A DNA stretch of 64,000 nt from Rhyacichthys aspro (GCA_036850595.1 CM072156.1:16006326-16070325); one strand, 5' to 3'; shown: positions 37,101-64,000, numbered from the stretch's first letter. Translations and numbers: made by a program. Notes: generated by a model from the sequence alone, not told the origin.

Positions 37101-38011
37101 GGTTAAAGGCATGCTGGATTCTGTAATTAAAAAATAATAATAAAAGCCCAACTAAAGCTAAAGATTATTAGAATATAATGATTGTTCTTACAGACAGCAG
37201 AAGTGTGGTTAAAGACTCACAAAATTTCAGGCAGTATTATAAACTACCTACCCTATCTTTTAAAATAGGTAAATATTTATTGTAATTCTTATTGTGTGCA
37301 TATTTTTTGTTACTTTTTTGTGTGTGTGCCAAAATGTCACCTCCGTGTCGTCACGCAGGAGGCCTTAGTTGGCTCTGGAGATCTCAGAGATAATTCCCAA
37401 ACAACTTCAAATGCAGACAACACACACCAACAGCCGACTAATTAAGCCACGAGTGTTCGTTTATTTCTATAACAACAGTAGTGTTGGAGGGATGGGGGTG
37501 GGCCCTGTTTTGTGCGTTGTGCTCTGTGGCCTTTGATTAGATATTAATCATGTCTTTGTGCTGGCAATGTGCTGCTGAGACATTAGCTTTGATTAGCTAT
37601 TAATTAACGTCTCTTGGTAGACACGGTACCGGCATCTAGAGGATAAATGCTCAGAAAGAAACTGTGCTCAAAAACAAACAGGCGCAGCAAACAAACACAC
37701 AAACGCAAACATTCAGACACAGTTGTTTTGATATTTCAAAGGTGCGTTGTGTTTCCTCTTCCTCGTCTTGTGTCCTCTCCAAGATTTCTCCAACAAATCA
37801 AACCAAATTATTCATGTCGGATGCATGGACTTCCTCCCAGGCCTGTCAGTATTCTCTTTCTTGTGGTAATGATTGTGTTATTGTCGCTTACTGATGTTTC
37901 TGTTGTTCAGATTTAAGGAGGCACATGGGCAGCTGGGAGGAGAGCAGCAGAGCAGAACCCACGTCACAAATCGAAGAACAAGACGGCAATGAACTGGGAT
38001 CTAACCTTTGA
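25117..38011 (+). CDS. trpm6: TRPM6 channel-kinase
   Basis: Forty coding exons summing to 1970 residues (human about 2022): 25117-25161, 26246-26325, 26552-26590, 26797-26986, 27302-27515, 27595-27719, 27816-27987, 28066-28240, 28313-28436, 28522-28594, 28803-28903, 28988-29122, 29251-29307, 29396-29530, 29613-29735, 29829-30100, 30513-30741, 30849-30998, 31085-31240, 31356-31484, 31590-31841, 32218-32392, 32528-32642, 32724-32920, 33022-33151, 33606-34008, 34103-34706, 34775-34872, 34965-35061, 35169-35215, 35289-35353, 35439-35464, 35545-35595, 35722-35787, 35887-36194, 36283-36365, 36523-36728, 36818-36869, 36961-37073, 37911-38011. Mg2+/Ca2+ channel fused to a Ser/Thr alpha-kinase. Seen: TRPM homology region, pore YGEVYAAEID (about 1041-1050), TRP box WKYNRYRYIMTY, coiled coil (about 1200-1245), kinase (about 1685-1945) with ATP-site Lys in VVKAF, LDIQGVGE, and zinc ligands in FSHWTYEY and KHSCNTCCRR. 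All key kinase residues are present. The linker exon joins 28-33 are less sure. An ATG at 25159 is an alternative start. Synteny favours TRPM6 over TRPM7. Confidence 0.93.
28724..28774. repeat. Near-perfect 22-bp inverted repeat in a trpm6 intron
   Basis: Left arm 28724-28745 and right arm 28753-28774 pair over 22 positions with a single G-T wobble, around a 7-base loop CAATAAA. The arms contain TTAGATTATAAGGC. It sits in intron 10, about 30 bases before exon 11. It could be a hairpin or the remnant of a small palindromic element. Confidence 0.8.
30205..30340. repeat. A-rich short tandem repeat in trpm6 intron 16
   Basis: Three imperfect copies of a unit of about 34-38 bases, each with (T)CTGGGGCAACT or TGGAAGCAACT followed by an A-rich run broken by C and ending AACTTT. 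An open frame across it is a Lys-rich artefact. Confidence 0.65.
37194..37268 (+). other. trpm6: Candidate alternative 75-nt trpm6 cassette exon
   Basis: Preceded by ATTGTTCTTACAG and followed by GTAAAT. It is 75 nt long with phase 1 at both ends, so it could be spliced between exons 39 and 40 without a frame change, adding 25 residues with no stop (starting DSRSVVKDS). I left it out of the main model because joining exon 39 directly to exon 40 restores the conserved CCRRLGLTDLRRH. It may simply be chance. Confidence 0.35.
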
Positions 38012-41000
38012 CCCTCCCAGTATGAACTTTAGATGCACATTGATATAAACATATTTATTTTGAGTTTTGGATGTTTGAATTCCCCCTTGAGTATTTTTTT
38101 CCATTTTTATTGTGTTTTGTTTTTTTTTTTGTAAATTTTGAAAAAAAAATATCAGTGTGTTTGCATGAGACTGAAAAATGAGCCAAAACTGCACCCATAA
38201 AATTCTTTTATTTTTTTCATCCCACAACAAAATGTCTACAAAAGCGATAAAATATAGAATTTAACAAAAAACACTTCAGACCTTCACATTGTATGTATAT
38301 ATAGATATATATATATATATCTCAAAGGAGGACTCGCCCTGCATAGCTCTGAACTTTAACCCAGTGTCCTTTCCTTTGAACCTGGGTCTTTGTGACTCTC
38401 ACGCACCTCACACACACACAGTTTTTTATGGAAAATGGATCCGGTTTGATCATAAGGATATTTTTGGAGAGTTAGAGTTCAGAGTCCAGCAGAGTCCCCT
38501 CAGACCAATGAAAAAAGCATAAAATGTGAAATTGGTTTGTCAGTGTATTTCAAATACACAATATTTCCATGGAGTTCCCCTTTTTTGATTCTTTTTTTCT
38601 TTTTTTTTTTTCTCAAGTAAACACAAACAGTAAAGCATCTACACCCTATTGGGCCAGTCTTTCCTTTCCTCTCCAACTATGGCACTTTGAAAACAACAAA
38701 AAAATGTCCTTTTTGTATTTTATTGTTTCTTTTGTTAAGTATGTGTAAAAGATATTCTGTAACCGAAGCACCTCATAGGTTTCTGTTACAGATTGCTACA
38801 TTTTGTTTTATTTGCTCTTGCTGCGACGCAAAGACATTCTAAACAATAACTTAACACTTCTCAACACTACTCCAGTTGCACGCCTGTGTAATGCTTAAAG
38901 AACGTTTACAAAGCGTTGGTAAAGTCACATCTTTTCACTCGTTCGGTTCGTATGTCTCGCACACACCCATTCGCACATGTTTTCTCAGGGCAGGAAAAAG
39001 GACGACTTGGGTGGAGTGGCTTTGACACAGTGGGGAAAGTGTACTGAAAAGCAAGAATATGAAAAATGTCTGTTTGAGTCATCACATGGATTGATGACTG
39101 CTTTTATTGTGCGTTTATGCTTTTGTTGATCTGTGTTGATGGAGAGGTAAAGGCGCGTGATGCGTTCAGCCCTCACAATGAAGCGGCTACTCCATAACAT
39201 TCAGAAGAATCGACCCTCCCCACCTCCCCTCTCCCCCTGCAGGGTCTATGATCTGGTTCAATAAGGCCAGTTTAGACAGGGCAGTTCACAACTCACACAT
39301 TCAAAGGTTGAGAAGAAAATTCAACATTAAACTTGAGCAAGAAATTTGAAATGGCTTGTGTATAAATAAGAGCGTTTTATTTTAAAAAAATTTCAGCTTT
39401 CAGCTTGTGAAAAAATGTCTGCTTGGAACTGACTGAATGGATGTGGAAATTGCCCTAAACCCATCGCCCACCCTGCCAATACCCCTTTCCATGAGACCCC
39501 CAATATCATGAGAAGAGAAAACACAAATAAGCCCCAAATGTTTCATTGCAATGAAACGTCATGCAAATAGAACAGAACAACAATAGGCTAATAGTAATAG
39601 AAGAATAGTAGTCATAATAAGAACAATAATAATAGTAAATAGTAATAAAATAAAAAATAATCTTACAATGCAAACATGACAGTAGTAAATGCCTCCAATT
39701 CTTATTGCTACAGTATCTTACTTACAGTGTTATGTTCTCACTCGTTGCCAGCGGTTCCCCGTCTCTCAACCCCATCCCACCCCTCTGATTCACAGTCTAA
39801 CAAGGAAAAAAACACACAAAAACTTAGTATTCGGAGCGAGAATTCACTGTCCCTGGGTCTTTGTGACGGCACTCCATTCACAGTTTACTATTGGACCTCT
39901 CTGAATGTCCCAAGAGCAGCAAAAAAAGCAGTACATTTTAGAGTAGCGGTGACAAAAGCAGACTATTAAACATTAGTCATTATTTCTGTGCTATGAGCCA
40001 ATGCTTGATGATTAATCCTGGACAGTGAATTCATGCTCTGTACAGACATACACACAGACACACACTTGTCAAAGCCTTGTCTGGGCATATTCCAATGGTG
40101 GCATATGTCAATGCTATATACCATGTTTATCACAAAAATGACTTCTTTTATAATTCTTTGTAAATTTGCAAAAATATTAAACCCTCTTTTAATGCAAAGT
40201 CAGAAAAAGAGCTGCTCCCTGAGAGATGCTGCGTAGTGCATCGAGCTTTTATGAGCAAGTGATTGTCTTTAAGAGTCACTGGCCTCTGATCTGGGGTCAA
40301 GAGTCAAAGAAAGATTGGGTTTGTGAGGAGTCTAGGAATGGTTAAATAAGAGGCAGCCTAGAAATAAACTGAGACTGAATCAATGTAAAGAAACTAAGGT
40401 ATGAAAATGAAAAAAAAACAAAAAGAATGTTGCATATTTTAATCCTCGTGCTGAAGGCAGGTTGAATATTTGGCCACTGTGCAACACTGTGCAACAAGTA
40501 TAAGACGAGACTTGATCTTTTTTTTTTTCTAAAAGAGTGTAGTACAGTCAGAAAATAACCTGTTGCCTATATTTTTTTATGAATCTCCTCATAGATCAGT
40601 TTTCAAAAGCAATACATCCGGGGCATCTAGTGGCTGAGCGCAGAACTGCATCAAACTACTCTTTCACATAAACGAAACAGGACAAAAAAAGAAATGGAAT
40701 GATTCCCCTTCATTTTCCGCACAAAACGGCAGCAAATTACACAGTGGCCAAATGCTACTCAACAGATAACATAGGGGGGAAAAAAGAAATAAGTGCTTCT
40801 GTGTATGGAATTCTGATAAAACGACGGTGATTGTCTTTCACAGCTTTCTAAATGGACAGTTCATATTATATTATTGCAGCTTGCCATTGAAGGCTGGTCT
40901 GTCTCTTCACATTTTGAAAACAGAACTTTGTTTAGTCAGTGTCCTAACCCCAGATCACATGCAAAAAAAACAAAAAAACATTACAGTCTGTGGCGACTTA

Positions 41001-42367
41001 ATGGAAATCTTGATAACTGGTGGAGTCTGACATAGTGCATTCTAGTTTTAATTGCTACAAGTTAAAACAGGAGGAGGGTAAGACCAGAAAGGCAGTGTGA
41101 TAGTTATTGCTCTTTAGATAAAAAGGGTCCTTCATATTCTCAGCCCAGAGTGATTGACATCCATGGACTCAGTTGTGCAAATAGTGATGTGTTAAATGAG
41201 GCCTTACAGCGCTCATTTGCTTAAAACTGGCAAAGTTCACTTCAATTTCACAACATTATTTTAACAATTGTATTTTTTTTCTGTTAAAGTGTGGGGTTAA
41301 GGCCCTAAAGAGTTCTGAACAGGGATCATGTTTATCGTGAGGTCCTATTTTCTGACTGGTTTGATTGCTTGTTTCTCAGATGATTGTTCAAAAGCAGTCC
41401 AGTATCGGCGATATTGCAGCGAGAAAAATGATTGATAGGATGGCGAATCTGCCATTTCTTTTCGCAAAATAGAATATTTCTGTATATATCTTCACCTTGA
41501 AAAGTATTATTCTCATTTTAAATCCTTCATATGCTCTCTTTACAAGTCTATAAGTTTTCATTTGAAGGTTGCAGTACCTTCTTTACATAATGAACAAAAT
41601 CCAGACAAGGCTTCTATATATCAACAAACCTGAATCAACTCCCGGTTTTACCCATTATTCTTTTACAAGTCTCATCTTTACAAATTCTGTACACAAGTAA
41701 CTATCAAATAAAATAAAAACACATAGACATGGTATTGCCAGCCACAACTGACTGCTGTATATTTAAATTAGGACTAAGTTATTTGAACAGAACATTGAGT
41801 AATACTGGAATCCACTCTGCTCTAGAAGAATATCTACAGTAGCTTCTCTAAAATCCACAGTTCCCTTCCCAGTCCGGCTTCTTCAAACTCCTTCATGTGA
41901 AAACAAAATCAAACAAATAAGATTTTTTTTTTTCAAAGGTAAAACAAATTAACTTACCCATATTTTTATTTTTATTTTTTTAAAGATCGACAGCTTAAAA
42001 TCGTTCCTAGGTGTTTGAAAGTCTGTACATTTCTGGTCAGTTCAGTTCAGGAGACAGCAGAAAGCCCCTGGTGTGTTGTGGCTCAGGGCATGATTCATTT
42101 ACTGTATATATACATTCTTCAGACTTTATCGGTGAACAGAATGGAACAAGTGCTGGACATTCCTAGTGTTGTTGGCGGTAACTGTACGTTTCTGGCAGAT
42201 GGCTCCTCTCCCCCCGGACTAAAGTGAGACTGGGGGAGCTCTGGAATATGTGTTTGCCACAGTAGTGACTTAGTGGTCACAAGCGCTGGGGTCTTGCCAG
42301 ATGCGGCAGTCTTCTTGTAGTGTTGGCCCTCTGCTGGCAGCGTCTGTCGCAGTGGGGCCGCCGGTAG
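38012..42367 (-). other. rorb: Probable long rorb 3' UTR, convergent with the trpm6 3' end
   Basis: About 4.3 kb between the two convergent stop codons has no supportable coding frame. It is AT-rich, with several A/T runs and TTTATT motifs (AATAAA on the minus strand), one at about 38208-38213. RORB genes are known for long 3' UTRs, so much of this interval is probably rorb 3' UTR. The trpm6 3' UTR should lie at the left end. The boundary between the two is not visible. Confidence 0.45.
38295..38320. repeat. TA-rich microsatellite
   Basis: Alternating T and A with one GATA interruption, in the trpm6-rorb convergent interval. Confidence 0.8.
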
Positions 42368-57394
<15,027 letters not shown>

Positions 57395-57960
57395 GGTGTT
57401 GGCGTCGCAGGAGCTGGTGCTGAGAGTCGCTTCCCAAAACAGCAGTCATGAAGAAATAAACATAAACACTTTAAAAAAAATAGGGGAAGGGGGTGTTAGT
57501 GGTTCTGGGAAAAAAGGGGCAAAAGATCCTTGGATAGAAAAATGATTAGGAGGAAAAGTGCATGCGGCGTTGCGCGTCCACGGGCTGCCCTGAGCGGAGA
57601 CGTCTGTGCGCAAAAAGCATCCCAGAGCGGAGCGTGGTGGATGAGGCGGGCTGGCTGAGGTCGGTCGGTGAGCAGCTCGTGTCGTGTGCTCTCGCGCTTC
57701 TCATGACATCTGCGCTCTCACCTCTGTGGGAGGGTTTCACTGTTTTCTGCGCGCGGGGGGAGGGAGGGGAAGGAGGGAGGGAGCGAGCGAGGAGCCACAC
57801 GAGGCTTTAGCCCGACGCACGGATTGGATGCGAACTCTTTCCGCTCCGCCCACTCTCTCCTGCTCTGCCACCGCGCGCATTCACGCACACGCACAGAAAG
57901 ACGCTCAGCCGGGGCGCACTGCACTGAAGTTTGTCTTGTCACCTTCAACATTTCGAGCTA
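57395..57960 (-). promoter_or_regulatory. rorb: Rorb 5' UTR and GC-rich promoter
   Basis: Sequence upstream of the rorb ATG becomes strongly GC- and CpG-rich between about 57550 and 57910, in contrast to its AT-rich surroundings. This is the expected place for a CpG-island promoter. I see no TATA box that I would trust. Confidence 0.6.
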
Positions 57961-59330
57961 TAGTTTATGAGAAGGAAAAGAAAATGGTTTCATAAAATGT
58001 CACAATGCACTGCCGTTAGGGACATGTTCCCGCTCCTATAAAATGAGTCCATTTTGTTGACGGTGTTGTTCCATGAGACATTTTATAGTTTACACCTTAT
58101 TATTATTTTAATATGTAATGTCATTTTTATTTTCTGGACGTTTAAGGAACAGTTTTTTTTTTACATTTTTGTACAAACTTGATGGATGCTGTGCTGTAAA
58201 AGTGTCAAATTTGTATACTTTTTTTTTGTGTAGCCGAAAAACTGACAGGGGTCTTCCACTTTTTGTCTGATTTAGTTTTCTCACTAATGCAATTTCAGAG
58301 ACACCTGTCATTATCCACTCATTACATAGAATGACACATATGTGAGAGCTCAGCTGATTTATTATAGTGTACTGATTTATTAAAGTTTTTCACATAGGTC
58401 AAATGACAAGAGGAACAAAGCAGGCTCTTTTAAACATTTCTTCTAAAACTACAGAGAGGGACACAGACAAAAGCAATAAATCAAAAAATCTCATCACAAT
58501 GGAATATCTCCTGTTTACTGACACCTCAATGGAAATACCAATCACACGCCGTTAAATAAGTTACATAAGGCCGCGTTTGTGTTTGGTACAATAATCAGAG
58601 GCTCACATTAGTCCTATGGAGGATATATACATAGAGGTTATTAGATCTTATGTCACTGAGAGAGAGAGGCTCCGGTGACAGTGGAGTCTCAGGTGTCCTC
58701 AGGTTGACTTTCAGGGCGGGGTCCTCTCTTCCTCTGAGAAACGCTGAAATACTGACCTGGAAAATGGAAGAATAGCTATGGACTAATGTACAGTACACCC
58801 AGTGACTGCTGCCAATACTTAATGCACTGACGAACAATACCAGCTACTGTACATCCGCAGATGGGCCTCTTTAATCTGTGCAGCCCCAACTCGTAGCATT
58901 TCATATTATAGTCCTTTGCATTTTTCTTCCCATTAAGTTCTCTGATTATAACTTATATATATTTGTACCATAGAATGAATAAAGATGACCTAGAACCCAT
59001 CAGAGCCTCAAAGTATCTTCCTCGCTTTTTCAGTTTTCAGTTTTCCCGTTGTAGAGCACTTTGGCATTATTTTACTGCAAATGAAAATGTTAAAAGCAAA
59101 GCTAAAAGTAAATAATGCTGATTGTCCGATTATTTTAATTCTTGCACTTGAGGAAAACTGACGTTATATAGGGTTTATTATGAGGTATTTTAGTGAAGAA
59201 AAATGCTCAGCAAGTGTTGGCCAATCAGACGTTTGCGTACATTTGAGTCTGCTCATCTGCTTCCACATTTTAATTAATGGACGCTCCCATTGGCTGTTCT
59301 ACTTAGTGTGAGGAAAGAGTTTTTTGGTTT
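57961..59330. other. Intergenic sequence upstream of rorb
   Basis: AT-rich, no gene signal and no repeat recognised. Confidence 0.4.
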
Positions 59331-59334
59331 ACCT

Positions 59335-59572
59335 TACATAGCATCGGTGGTTCGATCCCCGGTCCCCACAGTTCATACTGTCATTGTGTCCTTGGGCAAG
59401 ACACTTTACTCACCTTGCCTCCAGTGTCCGTGGCACTCGTGAACTCCAGCCCCAGTCTATCTGTGCCGATCATAAGCCCGAGGTGCCACCCGTGCATATT
59501 ACTCTGCTGTGGCGACCTCTAATGGGAAAAGCCAAAAGGAAAACAAAAAACAAAAAACAACAATAACAGGGA
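59335..59572 (+). mobile_element. tRNA-derived SINE
   Basis: Carries a Pol III B-box GGTTCGATCCC at 59349-59359. The following body, TGTGTCCTTGGGCAAGACACTT with CACCTTGCCTCCAGTG, is typical of widespread fish SINEs. The 3' part has CTGTGGCGACCTCTAATGGGAAAAGCC, the conserved SINE tail seen in many teleosts, and ends in an A-rich run. The 5' A-box is degraded, so this is an old or 5'-truncated copy. Family assignment is from memory. Confidence 0.8.
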
Positions 59573-61359
59573 ATTGCTCTGACTGGATAAAACTGCAGTG
59601 ACTCACTGATTATAAATCCAATCACTGACCAGGTATTCATTTAAAGTACCTGCCCTTTGCAAATGCTTTCTATGGAACCCCTTCAAATGCACTGTGGACT
59701 TAAAAGTGTCAAGAAGCTCAAAAAACTCTCTCAAAAATCTGAAATCTTTGCATCTCTCTCGCAGATGGTTCATAAATATCTGTACTGCGTCTCGGTGAAT
59801 ACTCAACCAATTTAAAAGTATGTCTCATACCCATACTTGTGGAAAAGGCCACATCTTTACGAAAGTCTGCCTCTGTAACTGATCATGGCCTGAAAGCAGG
59901 TTTCATTTGTCTTTTTACTTATTTCACATATTGCACCAACATCTGATTTGATTTCAAAGACATTTTAAGCTTTGAAATAAAAAAATGTACGTGCCACAGA
60001 CCTTAAAGCAGCACTACTAACTCACATGGGACTGTTATTGCTCAAAATACATCTAATATATATCAAATTGTGGCGAAAGTTGTGCTGATTTGACAGGTTT
60101 TGGTGAAATAGTTAGTGTGGGACCTAGAAGAGTACTTTGAGACTATATATTTTAATAGACTGTGGATTGTGTGTCATCTTCCAAGTTTATTTGGGACAAT
60201 GCAGACAAGTTTACGATGGCTTTATGATGCAGACTGATTACAACAGCACAAAAAAATGGTTGTCTTTGACCAAAGTTGAACACCTGGTGACCTTATGTGA
60301 TATAGTCTGTGAAATATTAACAAAATGTAAAAAGCTGAAGTGTGAAAAAGCCATCCGTGTCACAGGCAGTCAGCATCACAAAGAAACGCCAGCGTCTGTC
60401 ATCGGAACGGTTCTGGAGGAGAGGGCTCTGCTGGAGGTTTTGGCGCACGGGGTAGAGGCAGGTGTGGCTAAAAGGCACTTTTCACCCCCGGTCTCTTTAG
60501 CCTCTTTAGCTGTGGCCCAGGGAGAGACAGAGAAACACAGAGAGAGAGCGAGAAACTGCCCCAAGCACATCTCCACTGACCTACATTTCATCTGTCGCTT
60601 TTTTCCACTCTTCCATTTTTTTTTTCATCCCTTATTTCTCCTGTACCAACAGCTCCATAATTGTGATGTAATGACCAAAGCAAGCGTGATAAAAACCCAG
60701 ACTGGTCAGGGATGAGACGCTCCTCTTAAAGACAGGCAGACAGAAGAAAGAGGTAAAGAAAAGAGGAGGAGGGAGGGAGGGGGTAGTTAGCATCAAACCA
60801 CAATGGCTTCATCATTCAACGATTCTTCCCTTTTTTTGTCAAAGCAATAAAATGTGTCCTTATGTGATTTGTGCGTGGACTTCAATCCATCTGAGGGCTG
60901 GGGACTCCATTAAGAAGGATTACCCCTCATTGCCAAGTGTTCACTGTTCTCCCAAGGCGGCGAGTTTAGATAGCGGAGAAATGACTTCAGACGCGACCAG
61001 ATACAATGTCTGTCGAGCGAGGACGAGGGGAAATTGAGTGTAGAGGTTTACGGGAAGTGTACAGTAGGCAGCTCTGTCCATATGGTGGTGGGAAGGAGGA
61101 AGGGAGCAGGAGAAGCAGACCGGGCCATGCCTAAGGGCTCCACTTGGAAAAGGAGGAAGGAAAGCTGCACCAAGATGGGATCAGGTCCTTCTGTTTTTAT
61201 GTCTGCTTTTTTTTTTTTTTTTTTTTTTGGCCGTGTGATTGGCTGCCGCGGTCCATCTGTTTGTCTACCTGTCTGTCTGGAACGAGGCCTGGACCATGTT
61301 TTTAGTTAGTGTCAACTTTTCAATCTTCAGATGAACCCCAAACAAATCTTCAAGTTGAT
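59573..61359. other. Non-coding sequence between SINE and MITE
   Basis: Contains open frames up to 192 residues, none with a recognisable domain, and a T22 tract at 61207-61228. The stretch at about 60780-61010 has balanced composition and could be a regulatory element of rorb. No gene supported. Confidence 0.4.
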
Positions 61360-61919
61360 CAGTGGTGGAGGAAGTACTCTATTCCTCTACTTAAGTAAAA
61401 GTACAGATGAAGAGGTAGAAATGTACTAGGGTAAAAGGAAGGAAAGTATCACATTAAAATGATGACTTAAGTGAAAGTATTTAAATGTACTTTAAGTTAT
61501 AAAAGTATTTTAATCTGTTTTAACAACTAATCAATATAAAAATAAAAATAGATTGATTTAATCAATAAACGACTAATTAAGGTGAAGGTCACCTGTATGT
61601 GTCGGTTTAATAGTTTGACAGTTAAGAGAGAAATGCTGCGTTCAAGTGTGCGTCGTAAAACTCAGTGCTCTAGGTTAAGGTAAATAGTTACCTGGCACTT
61701 TAACATTTAATGTAAGGTGTTGCACATTTATAACCATTTACAAATGCAATTTTACTTGTACTTGTAAAACCGATGTAAAATGTGGTGGTGAAGAAAGTAC
61801 AGATATTTGCTCTAAAATGGAGTAAAAGTCAAAGTATTTCCTTTTAAATCGACTTAACTAAAGTACAGACACTTGAAAATTGTACCGTAGTATTTTTACT
61901 TGGTTACATTCCACCACTG
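61360..61919. mobile_element. Complete non-autonomous hAT-type element (MITE)
   Basis: A 560-bp element with terminal inverted repeats CAGTGGTGGA and TCCACCACTG, flanked by a perfect 8-bp target duplication AAGTTGAT at 61352-61359 and 61920-61927. Eight-base duplications and CAGTGGTGG-like ends fit the hAT superfamily. Subterminal regions contain many AAGTAC and TTACTT repeats. It has no transposase frame, so it must have been mobilised in trans. Confidence 0.88.
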
Positions 61920-61927
61920 AAGTTGAT

Positions 61928-64000
61928 ACATGACAGTGATCAACATCGCAAAAAGGGCTGTTGCTAATATTTTTTTCTTACAGACAACAAGCTGTATGAA
62001 CCTCATCACAACAGCTATTATACTATAACTCAAGAATGACAAATGATAGACACTTAATATGTCCGCAAGCTCCCTACAGAGAAGACAACTGATTAAAAGC
62101 ACCTTCATCTACATGTTAACAAGTTACTACAGACATGGCTCATCACTAAATATTCCTCTTATTACTGTTTACAAAGGAGACAAGTAGTGTTACATGTAGC
62201 TCCTTTAAGGAAGTGTGTTTCATGGTCCGCTGTAAAATCAAATTTAACATTAAAATGAATAATATGTAGTGACGTAATTGTGTTTTTTCAAAAGGGTGGA
62301 AACAACTGGCCAAAGGAGAGCAGGACGTAATAGCCTTGTTTCATCCGAGGCTGTTCATTCACACCAGTCAGTGCTGCCCTTGAATCGACCACTAGGAAGT
62401 TAACTTATATATAATTAGATAAGTTTCCTCTTGAAAATAAGAAATTAGGCCAGCAGTCTCTGAGGAATCTCCCTCTCCATCTGACGACATGTTCCACACT
62501 ACTTCTTATTTTCCCCCCCGAAACAAGCAGGTGATTTTTCAATGTGAGTCTGACTGCATACAGTATGTGTGTGTGTGTGTGTGTTGTGGGGATATAGGCC
62601 GGTGACTTTGTGAAGTGTACGTTTCTATTGTTGTGTTTAAGTGTGACCGTCGGCGTGCAAAAGACAGCCTGTTTTGTGGGAGAAAAAAAAGTGATTGGTG
62701 GTTCGACTACGAGCTAAATTGTTTCAGGTATATTGCTTTCATGTAATGTGACATTGACACATTGACACGTCAAGCGAGAGCTCAGTGTGGAAAGGGAAAA
62801 AAAAAAAAGAAAAAGCCAAAGAGGGAGAGATGAGAGCAAGAGAGAGGGCGAGATTGAAAATACACTTGAGAAATTTGTAGAGAGATACCACAAGTGACAT
62901 AGGCAATTTCTGTAGAAAAATTACTTCATCATAATTTCAATCCCGAGAAGAATTGAAAGGAAAGCCCTGAAGGAGGAAGGCCAAGTCACCTTGAGAGGCA
63001 TTAGGGGAAGTGCTTACACACCTCACACACACACTCGTACACGTGGACTGAATATGATTCACTGTCGTTTTATGTGCCCCAATAAGCAGTGCCTCTTTCA
63101 TGTTATAATGTACTGTACTATTGGCATTCAGTTAGTCTGGGGCAGAGCAGTGTCCAAAGATTTTTGTGAAAATTTGGTGCAAAAAATAATTAAAAACCAA
63201 TAGTATGATGACATTTGGTACAGTAAAAGTTATCAGTAAACAACTCTATACTGAATTCTTAATGCAACACTACATAATGTTTACTAAAGGAGGCAATGCT
63301 GCTGAAAAATCATGGACAAATTGAGGTAAAAAGTTACATAGTGTTGTTTTGATGATGATAATAATAATAATAATATAGAATTAGAAATAGTCGTTAACAG
63401 GTTTTTGTCCTTCTTTCAGAGCTGGGGTCATATTCTAATTAAAATGTAGCATATTAACAATGTATGTAGACATGTTGTTGTAAGTTTTAAAATCTGGCAT
63501 CATAAATACATTTTTTTAGACACACACTGAAGGTCTCTTGTCAGCACCCACGTCAGAATTTGGACAAGAGTGTCTTAGAGCCTGACTAAAAATATAACCT
63601 AATATACAATATAACCTATTAGCCTGGTTTGCACTATTACTAGCATCATCTATTCGTGGCTTTTTATAGAAGTGGTGGCTCAGACAAACAGTCTCATGTC
63701 TCTACCTCACAGTGCCAATCACCAGATTTTAATTGGATTTCTCTATTATCTGTTTTTTTCTTTTCTTTTTTTTTTTTTTTTTTTTTACACAAAGCCATTA
63801 AGATTTTAGATGTATTTTTACTTTGATTCAGTCATTTCCCCTTCTTCCCTCTTTTTCCATGTTCCTCTTAATATACTGCATATAAATAAATATATATATT
63901 TCTTTGGGAGGCATATCGAATATGCCGCTATAGCCCCAGGCCCTCTCTCAAAATAATTTAGTCGTTGATTTCTCTGGGAGAGCTTAATAAACGTCGATGT
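61928..64000. other. Distal intergenic sequence
   Basis: No gene. It contains a GT microsatellite at 62565-62584, a TAA run at 63355-63375 and a T tract at 63766-63786. The segments at about 62290-62500 and 62850-63000 have even composition and might be regulatory elements. Confidence 0.4.

Noticed and set aside
59603..59806. Minus-strand 67-codon frame beside the SINE
   Set aside because: The peptide looks protein-like (FLREFFELLDTF), but I cannot match it to a family and it has no flanking exons. It may be a decayed element fragment.
60137..60715. 192-codon open frame upstream of rorb
   Set aside because: It starts at a non-ATG codon, has low-complexity stretches and no recognisable domain, and lies in non-coding sequence with no promoter or splice signals.

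Overview
The window is nuclear DNA from a ray-finned (teleost) fish, probably percomorph-like. Short GT-AG introns, vertebrate gene families, fish interspersed repeats (a tRNA-type SINE, a hAT-type MITE, a widespread fish repeat) and the gene order all point that way. I cannot name the species. There are no prokaryotic operons, CRISPR arrays or phage-like genes.

Layout. Six kinds of gene occupy about 1-58 kb. (1) bag4 (+, 654-2998), a BAG-domain Hsp70 co-chaperone. (2) A dusp26-like dual-specificity phosphatase (+, 4614-5757). (3) A head-to-tail array of five complete alpha-1-antitrypsin-like serpins (+, 6245-18436) with a repeat period of about 2.6 kb. (4) carnmt1 (+, 19035-22019), carnosine N-methyltransferase. 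(5) The C9orf40 homologue (+, 23064-24164). (6) trpm6 (+, 25117-38011), a TRP channel fused to an alpha-kinase, which I resolve into 40 coding exons giving 1970 residues. Convergent to trpm6 lies rorb (-, 57394 to 42368), the retinoid-related orphan receptor beta, with ten coding exons and an 11.9-kb first intron. The last 6 kb (58-64 kb) is non-coding sequence upstream of rorb and holds a SINE and a complete hAT-type MITE. The carnmt1, C9orf40, trpm6 and rorb block matches the human 9q21.13 neighbourhood. bag4 and dusp26 are on human 8p, so a fish-specific junction, occupied by the serpin array, separates two ancestral blocks.

The most interesting feature is the serpin array. Units 1-3 are almost identical through exons, introns and flanks. 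Yet in the last exon units 1 and 3 differ at only seven positions, all inside a 15-base window encoding the reactive-centre loop, and nearly all the changes alter an amino acid. Units 4 and 5 have diverged 3' halves but keep a near-identical exon 2, which suggests gene conversion. The five loops predict Met-Ala (units 2-4) or Leu-Ser (units 1 and 5) at the cleavage site, so the array probably inhibits a spectrum of proteases from a shared scaffold. All five promoters carry the same CAAAGTTCA motif, close to an HNF4 site, which suggests liver expression.

Exon joins were made by hand from GT-AG signals, reading-frame continuity and known family sequence. All summed coding lengths are divisible by three. 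Untranslated ends, promoters and enhancers are less certain.
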